Below the pieces are notes generated by a model. The model had not been told where the DNA came from and made no database searches. It was given only the letters and a program-made list of their open reading frames with translations. A stretch of 64,000 bases of DNA from Blastopirellula marina (GTDB lineage: Bacteria; Planctomycetota; Planctomycetia; Pirellulales; Pirellulaceae): positions 248,001 through 312,000 of the forward strand of contig NZ_PUIA01000037.1 in assembly GCF_002967715.1 (NCBI RefSeq), given 5' to 3'. The position numbers and the translations under genes are program-made. Below, in pieces: positions 42,376 through 50,759 of the stretch; position 1 is the first letter of the stretch, and every line of letters starts with the position of its first letter.

Positions 42376-43122
42376 ATGTTCGAGTGGTTGCGATCGATCT
42401 TTTCCTCTGCCCCTGTGTGTCCCGTGAATGACGAGGAACGCCAGTGGCTGGAAGAACGCTTTGAGTGGTTGATCGAAGAGTTCGGCATCCAGCGGCTACG
42501 ACGGGCAACGACTGTCTTGCCGACGACCGAGTTCTTCCCCAGCCAGTGGCACGGCACCGAAGATGATGTCCACCAGATTCTGCTGGTGGTTGCCGAGCAT
42601 ATGGATGTCGATCCCGATTACGTGCGGGTGACTTTCTACAGCGAAGGGCCGGCTCCGATTGAAGGGATGGCACGCGAGGGATCGCTGGGCACGTACAACG
42701 AATCGGAAGACTGGGACTTCTACGACATTCGGATCAATACGGACGCCATCGACGACCCACTGGGGATTGTCTCGACTATGGCGCACGAGCTTGGCCACGT
42801 GCGTCTTCTGGGGGAAGAACGCATCTGGGCGGAAGCACCTGACAACGAGCCACTTACCGATTTAACGACTGTCTTCTTTGGCCTGGGGATCTTACGAGCC
42901 AACTCGGTGATTCGCCAGAAGTCGGTCGGCGGCGGGTCGAGTCTGTCACGCAGCGGATACCTTTCGATGAATATGCTGGGTTACGCTTTGGCCCTGTATG
43001 CCCTGGCGCGAAAGGAAACGAACCCGACGTGGCTTAAGCACTTGCGTCCCGACGTTCGTTGGGCATGTCGCAACACGTTACGACTAAAGCTACAAGAAGA
43101 GTCGAATATAGAGACATTGTGA
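42376..43122 (+). CDS. Putative HELGH zinc metallopeptidase
   Basis: This is 248 residues from the ATG at 42376; the frame is open upstream to the terminator at 42331, which excludes a longer start. The motif MAHELGHVRLLGEERIW (H137-E138-x2-H141) is a gluzincin-type zinc site, with a likely third ligand among E147, E148 or E153. The N-terminus (MFEWLRSIFSSAP) is not a signal peptide by appearance. A hydrophobic segment follows at about 215-235 (YLSMNMLGYALALYALARKE). It resembles domesticated HExxH proteins of unknown substrate that occur in several planctomycetes. Reaction and partner unknown. Confidence 0.75.
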   Translation: MFEWLRSIFSSAPVCPVNDEERQWLEERFEWLIEEFGIQRLRRATTVLPTTEFFPSQWHGTEDDVHQILLVVAEHMDVDPDYVRVTFYSEGPAPIEGMAREGSLGTYNESEDWDFYDIRINTDAIDDPLGIVSTMAHELGHVRLLGEERIWAEAPDNEPLTDLTTVFFGLGILRANSVIRQKSVGGGSSLSRSGYLSMNMLGYALALYALARKETNPTWLKHLRPDVRWACRNTLRLKLQEESNIETL

Positions 43123-43246
43123 ATGGAGCGATTTTCCTTGCCAGCTTTGGCTTCGGTTGCCATAACAAACAGACATCGACCGGCCACCCCACTACGTTTC
43201 GGCCGGCCCTTCCTGGCGTGCTCATGGCAAACCGGAGACCTGGGTG

Positions 43247-44002
43247 ATGTCTCTCTTCTTGGTTCGATTGATCGTAATTTGTGTGATCGTTGGCGGAGGC
43301 CGGGCGGCCTTTGCAGGCGATCCTTCCCCACTGGAAAAACAGCAGCATGCGATCTCGTTGATGCGTGTTAAGGGGCACGATCTGAAAGTTTGGGAGTCGG
43401 TCGCAGGGACTTACTGTGAACTGGAACTGTTCGAGCCTGGCGCGGAAGAACTGGCCGCGGTCGCTTATCTTCCGCGACTGGTCGAGTTGGAAATCCACGG
43501 CGGCAAGCTCACGCCGCGTAGTGTTCGGCAGATGGGCAAGCTCGAGCATCTGACGCGCCTTTCGCTGGAAGACTGCCAATTCCCTGCAGGGAACCTCGCT
43601 TTCCTGAAGCATCTTACTTCGCTCGAGCGGTTGTACTTTTGTCAGTGCAAGTTCGAAGGGGCGAGCCTTTCGGAGCTCGGCTCTCTCGATCGACTGTACT
43701 ACGTCCGCATCAGCGACTGCGTGCTGGAAGACAGCGGCAACCTGGTGTTTCCTGCAGACATGCAGCGGCTCACGCGGCTGTACGTCTACGACACATTCGT
43801 CAATCAGTGGAGCTTCCAGCAACTGGTTGGAAGTAACTATCTGACGTCCCTCAAGTTTCAGGATGCAAAGATCACCGACGAGTACCTGAGGTATGCCGCC
43901 CCCGGCGAGAACCTGGAACGCCTGCGGGTGTACCACCAGATCACGCACACAGCCGGCGAACAGTTTAAGCAGAAGTTCCCCGAGGTGCGGTTTTATTACT
44001 GA
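43247..44002 (+). CDS. Secreted leucine-rich-repeat-like protein
   Basis: This is 251 residues from the ATG at 43247, with GGAG about 13 bp upstream. It has a signal peptide (MSLFLVRLIVICVIVGGGRA, cleaved near AFA/GD). The body is about six LRR-type units: LVELEIHGGKLTPRSVRQMG, LTRLSLEDCQFPAGNLAFLK, LERLYFCQCKFEGASLSELG, and so on. These are the ribonuclease-inhibitor/GALA-type repeats common in planctomycete secreted proteins. A binding role outside the cell or in the periplasm is likely. It converges with the 391-residue secreted protein. Confidence 0.8.
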   Translation: MSLFLVRLIVICVIVGGGRAAFAGDPSPLEKQQHAISLMRVKGHDLKVWESVAGTYCELELFEPGAEELAAVAYLPRLVELEIHGGKLTPRSVRQMGKLEHLTRLSLEDCQFPAGNLAFLKHLTSLERLYFCQCKFEGASLSELGSLDRLYYVRISDCVLEDSGNLVFPADMQRLTRLYVYDTFVNQWSFQQLVGSNYLTSLKFQDAKITDEYLRYAAPGENLERLRVYHQITHTAGEQFKQKFPEVRFYY

Positions 44003-44027
44003 CGCATATCGTCAATTGTCAGGCAGC

Positions 44028-45200
44028 CTACACTTCGTCCTGCGGCTTCGGTGCCGGTACGTCTGGGCGCTTGGGTGGTGCCCCGAATTCCCCGTCACGC
44101 ATCGGTGGTGGGCCGTCGAATTCTGGTGGACGTGGTCCTCGTTCGCCACGCATACCACCACCTAGAGGAGGACCGCCTGGTCCGCGATCGCCCCGCCCTT
44201 CGGGTCCGCGTCCATCGGGTCCACGATCGTCGGGGCCTCTGCCGTCGCCTCGGCGATCATCACGGTCTCGATCCCACGGCGGTCCCGGCGGACGACCACC
44301 GAAGAAGCGGGTACCGTTCTCGCGCATGTACTCGCGGCGCAGTTCCGAGTCGAATCGCTCTGGCGGCAGTGCGGCCAGTTCGGCCTGCCGTTTCTCAGGC
44401 AGCTTGCGATAGAACTTCTGCAGTTCGTCATCGTCCACGCGGCTTTGGAAGTGCGAGAAGACGGCGGCCTGCATCAACGCGGCCAGCAGTCCGCGCTGGC
44501 GATCTGGCGGTTCCGATTGCAGTTTGCTTTGGGTTTCTTTGTCTAGCTGAGCGGCAAGCTGCTGGAAGTCTTGGTCCGACGGCATGATCGCTTTGACATC
44601 CGGCACGCGGAACATCCACACCCAGATGACGAACAGCTTGCGGTCGTCGGAGGCATCTTCCAGGCGATCCTTCAGCCAAGGCACGCGTTCGTAGAGCTTC
44701 GACTCGTTGGCGAGGATCTCCATTTTGTGGGCACTGAGCCACTGGTCGAACCAGGTGCGAATGGCCTGGAAGTCTTCTCGCTTGGGTTTGATGTCGCGGA
44801 ACGCGTCGCGCGTGAACTCTTCAAACTGCTTACGCTCTTGCGTCGCGATAATGCGTTTGATCTCGGTGATACGCTCTTCCGGCGGAAGCTCTTGCAGCTT
44901 CAGACGCTCGACCGAACTGATCGTCTTCAGCCAGTCGTAATAGCGGTGCATCACCTCGCGCAGTTGGTCCCCTTCGGCATGCTCGTCGAGTGCCTCGTTC
45001 AACGCGATTCGCCGATTGCGTTCGTCGGTGGGAAGCTTCTCGAAGCGTTCCAGCTTCAGCCGCAGTTCCGACTTGTCGGCGGCCGACATGACTTCGATAC
45101 GGGCAACACGCTCGGAGGTTGTTTCCTGCGAGTGGCCGATCAGGGCGGTCACCATCACCAGGGCAACGACCGTTGCGGCGGAGAGAGCGTTACGATTCAT
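44028..45200 (-). CDS. Secreted protein with Arg/Gly/Pro-rich tail, third gene of ECF operon
   Basis: This is 390 residues from the ATG at 45200, which overlaps the upstream anti-sigma gene by 11 bp, so it is coupled to it. A signal peptide (MNRNALSAATVVALVMVTAL, cut near GHS/QE) is followed by helical repeats such as KLERFEKLPTDERNRRIALN and LKLQELPPEERITEIKRI. These are LP-x-x-ER repeats, the DUF3106/Spy-like pattern. The last about 80 residues are low-complexity (GPDGRGPEGRGDRGPGG-like). The sigma factor operon context points to an envelope-stress chaperone or sensor, by analogy with Spy/CpxP; that is inference. Confidence 0.75.
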   Translation of the reverse strand: MNRNALSAATVVALVMVTALIGHSQETTSERVARIEVMSAADKSELRLKLERFEKLPTDERNRRIALNEALDEHAEGDQLREVMHRYYDWLKTISSVERLKLQELPPEERITEIKRIIATQERKQFEEFTRDAFRDIKPKREDFQAIRTWFDQWLSAHKMEILANESKLYERVPWLKDRLEDASDDRKLFVIWVWMFRVPDVKAIMPSDQDFQQLAAQLDKETQSKLQSEPPDRQRGLLAALMQAAVFSHFQSRVDDDELQKFYRKLPEKRQAELAALPPERFDSELRREYMRENGTRFFGGRPPGPPWDRDRDDRRGDGRGPDDRGPDGRGPEGRGDRGPGGPPLGGGMRGERGPRPPEFDGPPPMRDGEFGAPPKRPDVPAPKPQDEV

Positions 45201-45702
45201 CGCTGGTCTCTCCTGTGAATAGGCCTTCTTTCCGCAGGGCTTCGAGGAACTCGATATTGTCGACCCGTTCCAACTCGTCAACGTTCTCGATCACCGGCAG
45301 GTTCTCGACCAGCACGCGATCGGGGCGACCGAGTCGCCACTGGGTGAGCATATAACCCATGCCAACCAAAGCCACAATTCCCAGGGCGATGCCAACCTGG
45401 CGAGCCAGTGCGGTGCGTTTGCGCTGCTGCTCGTAGGCTTGAATCTCTTGCGAAGCGGCGACGGTGATCATCTCGACCGTGGTGCGGACGAACTTTTCGT
45501 CGTCGAGATCGGCTTTGGGCAGTGCGTCGAGCATATCCCATGCGCGATCGAGTTCGTCGAGCCGGCTGCGGAACGATTCGTCCTCGGCCAGGCGAGTTTC
45601 GACCAGCGAGCGTTCCGTTTCGGTAAGCTCGTTGTCGAGATAGGCGGCCAGCAGCTCGTCTACCTCGGTCTTCGTGTCGGGATGTGCAGTGGGATCGGTC
45701 AT
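45190..45702 (-). CDS. Anti-sigma factor, single-pass membrane protein
   Basis: This 170-residue protein has an N-terminal anti-sigma-type helical domain (about residues 12-60, VDELLAAYLDNELTETERSL, then SRLDELDRAWDMLDALPKAD). One transmembrane helix lies at about 102-121 (VGIALGIVALVGMGYMLTQW), and a short periplasmic tail rich in Glu and Asp ends it. The zinc-binding H-x3-C-x2-C of ZAS anti-sigma proteins is absent. It lies immediately downstream of the ECF sigma gene, in the standard arrangement where the anti-sigma factor holds the sigma factor at the membrane until a signal releases it. Confidence 0.85.
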   Translation of the reverse strand: MTDPTAHPDTKTEVDELLAAYLDNELTETERSLVETRLAEDESFRSRLDELDRAWDMLDALPKADLDDEKFVRTTVEMITVAASQEIQAYEQQRKRTALARQVGIALGIVALVGMGYMLTQWRLGRPDRVLVENLPVIENVDELERVDNIEFLEALRKEGLFTGETSDES

Positions 45703-45767
45703 GGCTACGTCGCTAGATTGCGGGACTTGCCCGCTTGATCCACTAATGTTCCTTGATGTTTGATGGT

Positions 45768-45820
45768 CTCCAGTCCCCTCTCTCTCTTCTCCCTGTGGGA
45801 AGAGAGAGAGGGGACTGGAG
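45768..45820. repeat. Long perfect-type hairpin, family C, between ECF sigma and anti-sigma genes
   Basis: CTCCAGTCCCCTCTCTCTCT on the left pairs almost without break with the arm AGAGAGAGAGGGGACTGGAG on the right (two bases unpaired), around a TGTGGG-type loop. It sits in the 137-bp gap between the sigma and anti-sigma genes. It may limit read-through or stabilise the upstream mRNA. Confidence 0.65.
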
Positions 45821-45839
45821 GGATTGTCAAACAGGATGC

Positions 45840-46478
45840 TTAGGGGACGGTTCCTTCTTGTAAGTAAGGTTGCAGGGCTTCTTTCAGGTTGGCCCGGGCG
45901 CGGGACAGCAACGATTTGATGGCCTGAACCGACATGCCCATCGTTTCGGCGATGTCGGCGTAGCTCATCTCTTCAAACTTCGAGAGCAACACGGCCATCC
46001 GTTGTCGCTCGTTGAGGGACTCGACGGCCTGACGGACGATCGAACCCATTTCTGATTTATCGAGTTGCCGGGTCGGCATCATGCCGCTGGCAGCCGTGGC
46101 GATTCGCTCCATGGGATTGGCCGGCTGGCTACCCGATTGTTCGGCGGCGTTGGTGACCTGGACTTCCTTACGGCGGGCCAGACTGCGGCGGGCATTGCTG
46201 GCCACGTTATTCACAATGGTGAAAAGCCAGGTCGAGAACCGTGAGCCTGGGACGTACGACTTGCGCGAGCGGTACACGCGCATAAAGACATCCTGGGCAA
46301 GGTCTTCGGCCAGATCTCGCTTCCCCACTAAGTGTTCCAAGACGGTGACGACTCGGCGTTGGTAGCGGAGCATAAGCTCTTCGAACGCCGCGGCGTCGTC
46401 ATCGCGCACCAACAGCATGAGCCGGACATCCGGATCTTGCAGTTCGTATCTTCGGGCAGTCGATTCCGAAATCGACAA
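45840..46478 (-). CDS. ECF-type RNA polymerase sigma factor
   Basis: This is about 212 residues from a TTG at 46476-46478, chosen because GGAG lies 8 bp upstream and the family N-terminus fits; ATG and TTG codons further upstream (46559, 46565) lack a ribosome site. Region 2 is DDDAAAFEELMLRYQRRVVT through DLAEDLAQDVFMRVYRSRKS and STWLFTIVNNVASNARR. Region 4 is VRQAVESLNERQRMAVLLSK followed by MSYADIAETMGMSVQAIKSL and LSRARANLKEAL. It directs RNA polymerase to stress or envelope promoters and is controlled by the anti-sigma factor downstream. It diverges from the sigma-54 promoter region. Confidence 0.9.
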   Translation of the reverse strand: MSISESTARRYELQDPDVRLMLLVRDDDAAAFEELMLRYQRRVVTVLEHLVGKRDLAEDLAQDVFMRVYRSRKSYVPGSRFSTWLFTIVNNVASNARRSLARRKEVQVTNAAEQSGSQPANPMERIATAASGMMPTRQLDKSEMGSIVRQAVESLNERQRMAVLLSKFEEMSYADIAETMGMSVQAIKSLLSRARANLKEALQPYLQEGTVP

Positions 46479-46799
46479 AGCTTCTTCTCCGCGAGCCGAC
46501 GTGACAAGGACAATCCAAGGCGCATGGAGCGCCTTGAAATTCAGTCTAGGGATTGGCATCGGCAAAAACTAGCAGCCTGATCCCTAGGCAGGCTACCGTC
46601 TGTCGCGTCCGCTTCGGATTTATCATCACAAGGAGCAATCATCCTGGGGCACAACCAAAGAAACCCCGATCGTCGGTAAAGGTTCTGTGGCCCCCACGAA
46701 AGAGTGGGTTTGGGGCATTGGGAATGAAAAGCAGGCTTGGTGACTGGAATTTTCGTCGGAATCATGGAACTGACGTCGCCAACGCGTAAGTAATTTCTT
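46479..46799. other. Intergenic region between the ECF sigma gene and the sigma-54 promoter
   Basis: About 320 bp with no gene. An AGCCTG/CAGGCT inverted repeat lies near 46570-46590, and a CCCAC/GTGGG hairpin near 46690-46710. Either could be a binding site for the sigma-54 activator, but nothing marks one clearly. The ECF promoter must also lie here. Confidence 0.4.
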
Positions 46800-46816
46800 T
46801 TGGCACGAGTGTTGCA
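46800..46816 (+). promoter_or_regulatory. Sigma-54 (-24/-12) promoter, near-perfect consensus
   Basis: TTGGCACGAGTGTTGCA fits the sigma-54 consensus YTGGCACGrNNNTTGCW at every specified position, with GG at 46802-46803 (-24) and GC at 46814-46815 (-12), and the required 10 bp between them. A start near 46827 is predicted. It points at the RNA unit that ends at 47054. An NtrC-type activator gene is at 61503. Confidence 0.8.
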
Positions 46817-46826
46817 TATATGTCTA

Positions 46827-47054
46827 GCATCCTAACGGAGCTGAGACAGGGTCGGAACAGAGAAGAGGATCCTGGATAACAGGGGCCGGTATTAAGAAGA
46901 GGCACACCGGTTTTTGGCCTTAATCCTTTAGAGGCATTGGGTTAAGGTCGTTCCGAAAGGATGATAAGAGGCTTGAGTTGGAAGGATCTCCCCCTTCCAC
47001 ACGAAATAGGACAGGCGAGTTCGTTTAACAGAGACGACTCGCCTGTTTTATTTT
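46827..47054 (+). ncRNA. Candidate sigma-54-transcribed structured small RNA or leader
   Basis: From the predicted start to a strong terminator is about 225 nt with no convincing gene. Several complementary segments are present. TCGGAAC (46852-46858) and GTTCCGA (46950-46956) can make a closing stem. ATCCTTT (46923-46929) pairs with AAAGGAT (46956-46962), and CCTG/CAGG makes a small hairpin at 46871-46883. TGGAAGG (46979-46985) pairs with CCTTCCA (46993-46999). Some of these compete, so alternative folds exist. I see no match to tmRNA, RNase P, SRP or 6S features. It may be an independent RNA or the leader of the DUF1549 gene. Confidence 0.55.
47011..47054 (+). terminator. Rho-independent terminator of the sigma-54 RNA
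   Basis: ACAGGCGAGT (47011-47020) pairs perfectly with ACTCGCCTGT (47037-47046), followed by TTTATTTT. It lies about 380 bp before the DUF1549 start. Confidence 0.88.
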
Positions 47055-47432
47055 GCACGTTGCGAAATTGAACAATGTGCAATTCTGATACGCCCCGCGT
47101 GGGGGTGCAGGTGCCGCGAAATGCGATACCAAACCGAAAAAAGAAAATTCAGGATAAAAAGTCGCAGATTTCGTGGGTCGGAATAATCTAATCGAATTTC
47201 GTAGAATAATAGAGATAGGCCCGCATCTTGTCCGTCGGCGAGAAAAACTCGCAGAAATCGGTCTGATTCCAGAAATTCGCCGAGTACATTCATAGTGCAG
47301 ACACGTTTATCCAGGTGGAGTTACGGCATTCCCCGAATGTCTTGTCAGGATAGTAGCTCACGATGGACGAACCTAACTCGTTACGCACGAGGGCTTTTCG
47401 CCGTCCATTTTTAGTCGCAGAGAGGTATCCCC
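47055..47432. other. Intergenic region before the DUF1549 gene
   Basis: About 380 bp, A/T-rich in the middle. A minus-strand frame of 81 codons (47048-47293) has no ribosome site. No repeat or hairpin stands out. A promoter for the DUF1549 gene probably lies here, since the terminator separates it from the sigma-54 promoter. Confidence 0.45.
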
Positions 47433-49103
47433 ATGTCGCGATGGCAGTTTGTTCCCGTTACGTTCGGCTTTGTGCTCGCATTGGCCGCGGGCCTGAATGC
47501 CGCAGATAAAGCGGAAGATTATGGCATCCCTCAAGTTGCCACGATTAACGAGAAGATCCGTCTCGGTTGGGAAGACTATGGAATTTCGCCCTCGCCGGAA
47601 GAAGTCGATACCGTTTGGGCCCGTCGCTTGTTTCTCGACGTGCTGGGACGAGTGCCGTCGGTCGACGAACTGAACGAGTTCCAGCGTGATCGCAGCAAGG
47701 AACGTAAAAAGAACCTGGTCGACAAGCTGCTGTTCGACGAACAGTACGCCGAAGAATATGCCCGCAACTGGACCACCATTTGGACCAACGTCCTGATCGG
47801 TCGCAACGGCGGTACCGACAACAACTCGCAAATCAGCCGCCCGGGGATGCAGAAGTATCTGCGGGATAGCTTTGCCCGCAACAAGCCCTACGACCAGATG
47901 GTCAAAGAGTTGGTAACGGCCACCGGTGCTAACACGCCTGGCATGCCCAACTTCAACGGGGCCGTTAACTTCTATATGGACAAGCTGGAAGAAGACGGCG
48001 TCCAGGCTACTGCCAAGACCGCCCAGATCTTCCTTGGGATGCAGGTTCAGTGCACCCAGTGCCACAACCACCCGTTCAACGAATGGAAGCAAGAGAAGTT
48101 CTGGAACATGAACGCCTTCTTCCGTCAAACGCGTGCCCAACGTGGTGAAATGCCAGCCGGTGGCGACGACAACATGCGAGCGATGACGCTCAACAACGTC
48201 GACTTCATGGGCGAAGGCCGCAACATCAACAATGCCGAAATTTACTACGAACTGCGTAACGGCCTGCTGAAGGTCGCTTACCCTGAGTTCCTGGATGGCC
48301 AGAAGATCCCGACCAGTGGTCGCGTTGCAGAAGTCAACCGTCGCGATGAACTGGCAAAGTTCATGATCGATTCCGAAAGTCTGCCGGAAGCGATCGCCAA
48401 CCGTTACTGGGGACACTTCCTTGGTTACGGTTTCACCAAGCCTGTCGACGACATGGGACCGCACAACCGTCCAACCCATCCCGAGCTGGTCACCTACCTG
48501 GGTACCGAAGTTCGCGGTAACAGCTTCAATCTGAAGGATCTGATCCGTTGGATTACCTTGAGCGAAGCTTATGGTCTTTCCAGCAAGATCACCAAGGGGA
48601 ACGCCCTGGACGATCCGACCGTTGGTGAACCACCGAAGTTCAGCCACTTCTACCTGCGTCAGATGCAGGCCGAACAGCTGTACGAATCATTGTTGGTCGC
48701 TACGGAAGCCCACAAGACACGCGGCAACTACGAAGCTCAGGAAAAGAAGAAGAGCGAATGGATGCAGCAGTTCGTCACCGCTTTCGGAACCGACGAAGGG
48801 GACGAAGCGACGACCTTCAACGGTACCATTCCTCAAGCTTTGATGATGTTCAACGGCGACCTGGTGATGGACGCCGTCAGCACCAAACAAGGTAGCTTCA
48901 TCCACCGCATGGCCGCCGAAGGCCGCGATGGCAAGGAAGCAATCAATCACCTGTATATGGCAACCATAGCTCGCCGCCCCACGCGAAACGAGCTGCAAGC
49001 TGCGAACTACCTCATTGGTGTTCATAAGGGAGATATGGCCAAGGCGATGCAAGACGTCTTCTGGGCTCTCCTGAATAGCAACGAGTTCATTTTGAATCAC
49101 TAA
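47433..49103 (+). CDS. DUF1549/DUF1553 secreted protein
   Basis: This is 556 residues with a signal peptide (WQFVPVTFGFVLALAAGLNA). DUF1549 spans about residues 35-230 and includes RRLFLDVLGRVPSVDELNEF and a CTQCHNHPF motif (C207-x2-C210-H211), the usual CxxCH-like haem or metal signature of this family. DUF1553 spans about 270-535, with ELAKFMIDSESLPEAIANRY and NRYWGHFLGYGFTKPVDDMG. These proteins come in pairs with DUF1501 proteins, here 73 bp downstream, and are thought to be electron-transfer or polymer-degrading outer-membrane associated proteins. Their actual activity is unknown. Confidence 0.93.
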   Translation: MSRWQFVPVTFGFVLALAAGLNAADKAEDYGIPQVATINEKIRLGWEDYGISPSPEEVDTVWARRLFLDVLGRVPSVDELNEFQRDRSKERKKNLVDKLLFDEQYAEEYARNWTTIWTNVLIGRNGGTDNNSQISRPGMQKYLRDSFARNKPYDQMVKELVTATGANTPGMPNFNGAVNFYMDKLEEDGVQATAKTAQIFLGMQVQCTQCHNHPFNEWKQEKFWNMNAFFRQTRAQRGEMPAGGDDNMRAMTLNNVDFMGEGRNINNAEIYYELRNGLLKVAYPEFLDGQKIPTSGRVAEVNRRDELAKFMIDSESLPEAIANRYWGHFLGYGFTKPVDDMGPHNRPTHPELVTYLGTEVRGNSFNLKDLIRWITLSEAYGLSSKITKGNALDDPTVGEPPKFSHFYLRQMQAEQLYESLLVATEAHKTRGNYEAQEKKKSEWMQQFVTAFGTDEGDEATTFNGTIPQALMMFNGDLVMDAVSTKQGSFIHRMAAEGRDGKEAINHLYMATIARRPTRNELQAANYLIGVHKGDMAKAMQDVFWALLNSNEFILNH

Positions 49104-49176
49104 TTTTCGACGTACTTCGATCCAGTAACAACACCGCTGGCCCGAGTCGTCGGGCGCATCAAGTAAGGACTTTATT

Positions 49177-50445
49177 ATGAGTTTTGCACCACAGGGGATG
49201 ACCCGACGTCACTTCATGTCGCACATGGCCGGCGCATCGGCCATGATCGCTCCCTCGTTGATGATGGGTAGCGCGATCCAGGCCAACGCTCAAGATCTGA
49301 AGAAGCGTGGCAAGAGCTGCATCATGCTTTGGATGGGTGGTGGTCCTAGCACGATGGATATCTGGGATCTTAAGCCTGGCACCAACACCGGTGGCCCTTT
49401 CCGTCCGATCAGCACCAAGGGTGACCTGCAGATCAGCGAGCACATGCCGCTGACCGCTAAGGTTATGGACAACCTCTCGGTTGTTCGCTCGATGAGCACC
49501 CGCGAAGCGGATCACGGTCGTGGCCGTTACTACATGCACACCGGCTACGTGCCAAACCCAAACATCGAACACCCAAGCTACGGTTCGGTGATCGCCCACG
49601 AACTGGCCAGCGACCACAACGAACTGGAAATCCCACCGTTCGTTTCGGTTGGTGGTGGCAGCGTCGGCCCAGGCTTCCTGGGTATGTCGTGGGCTCCATT
49701 CACCGTCAGCAGCAGTGGCCAGGTTCGTAACCTGGGTATGAAGGGCTGGGGGGATGAAACCCTGCAAAGCCGCCTGGAAATGCTGCGTTTGATCGAAGGT
49801 GGCTTCGTCAACCAGAATCGCGGTCCAGCTGCTTTGGATCATGCCAAGATTCTGGACAAGACGGTCAAACTGATGACCAGCGATCAGATGAAGGCCTTCA
49901 AGGTCAACGAAGAACCGGAAGCCATGAAGGAACTGTACGGTAACGATGGCTTCGGTCGTGGTTGCTTGCTGGCTCGCCGTTTGGTCGAAGCTGGCGTTCC
50001 ATTCATCGAAGTGGACCTGGGCGGTTGGGACAACCACCAGAACATCTTCAATACGCTGTCGGACAACAAGCTGCCGGTTCTCGACCGTGCGATGAGTGCT
50101 CTGGTCACCGACCTGAAGCAACGCGGTCTGCTGGAAAGCACCACGATTGTGTGGATGGGTGAATTCAGCCGTACCCCACGCATCAACGGCAACACCGGCC
50201 GTGATCACTGGGCTCGCAGCTGGAGCACGGTCGTCGGTGGTGGTGGTATCAACGGCGGTATCGCCGTGGGTGCAACCAGCTCGGACGGTACCCGTGTTGA
50301 AACCGAACCGTACAGCTCGGAAGACCTGATGGCTACCGTTTGCCGTGCGATGGGTATCTCGCTCGATACGACGTTCACCAGCAAGAGCGGACGTCCGATG
50401 AAGATCGCCAATGGCGGTAAGGTTATTAAGGAATTGGTCGCCTAA
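49177..50445 (+). CDS. DUF1501 secreted protein
   Basis: This is 422 residues with a Tat-type signal (MTRRHFMSHMAGASAMIAPS). The alkaline-phosphatase-superfamily-like core shows KSCIMLWMGGGPSTMDIWDL, READHGRGRYYMHTGYVPN, GWDNHQNIFNTLSDNKLPVL and MGEFSRTPRINGNTGRDHWA, all standard DUF1501 blocks. It forms the usual operon with DUF1549/DUF1553. Since DUF1501 proteins share metal-site residues with sulfatases and phosphatases, they are suspected hydrolases, but no reaction is proven. Two hairpins follow the stop. Confidence 0.93.
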   Translation: MSFAPQGMTRRHFMSHMAGASAMIAPSLMMGSAIQANAQDLKKRGKSCIMLWMGGGPSTMDIWDLKPGTNTGGPFRPISTKGDLQISEHMPLTAKVMDNLSVVRSMSTREADHGRGRYYMHTGYVPNPNIEHPSYGSVIAHELASDHNELEIPPFVSVGGGSVGPGFLGMSWAPFTVSSSGQVRNLGMKGWGDETLQSRLEMLRLIEGGFVNQNRGPAALDHAKILDKTVKLMTSDQMKAFKVNEEPEAMKELYGNDGFGRGCLLARRLVEAGVPFIEVDLGGWDNHQNIFNTLSDNKLPVLDRAMSALVTDLKQRGLLESTTIVWMGEFSRTPRINGNTGRDHWARSWSTVVGGGGINGGIAVGATSSDGTRVETEPYSSEDLMATVCRAMGISLDTTFTSKSGRPMKIANGGKVIKELVA

Positions 50446-50525
50446 AAAAAGGCGAAATATTTTTCGCAGATCGGGAACAATTTGGAAGCCTTACTGCGAA
50501 CTCCTTAATAGCAAAGCAAAATGAA

Positions 50526-50551
50526 CCTTTCAGAGTTCACTCTCTGAAAGG
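50526..50551 (+). terminator. Perfect 10-bp hairpin after DUF1501
   Basis: CCTTTCAGAG (50526-50535) pairs with CTCTGAAAGG (50542-50551) around TTCACT. No U-tract follows, so it may stabilise the mRNA rather than terminate. Confidence 0.6.
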
Positions 50552-50600
50552 AAGATGCCCGACGGAAGCTCAACCGTCAGACACATAATCCAACGAAGCG

Positions 50601-50654
50601 CGACGGTCGAAAGCCCCTGATTACCTCGTGGTAGTAAAGACTTTCGGCCGTGTT
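50601..50654 (+). terminator. Second hairpin after DUF1501, likely terminator
   Basis: ACGGTCGAAAG (50603-50613) pairs with CTTTCGGCCGT (50641-50651) with one G-U pair and a 27-nt loop, followed by a T-rich stretch (GTTTCGTTTCTT). Confidence 0.5.
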
Positions 50655-50759
50655 TCGTTTCTTGGGATAAAGAATTCGTAATTGATTTGTAGGCAAATCA
50701 TTTAGAAGTTAAGTGACTTCTGATAGCACTTTCTATCCAAGTTCTTGGATTTGCCGATC

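Noticed and set aside
46827-47054. A short peptide gene inside the RNA unit (ATG at 46961)
   Set aside because: The ribosome site would be too close to the start and the frame runs through the terminator stem.
47048-47293. 81-codon minus-strand frame after the sigma-54 RNA
   Set aside because: It overlaps the terminator, has no ribosome site and ends in low-information sequence.
47373-48647. 424-codon minus-strand frame opposite DUF1549
   Set aside because: Antisense of a recognisable DUF1549/DUF1553 gene.
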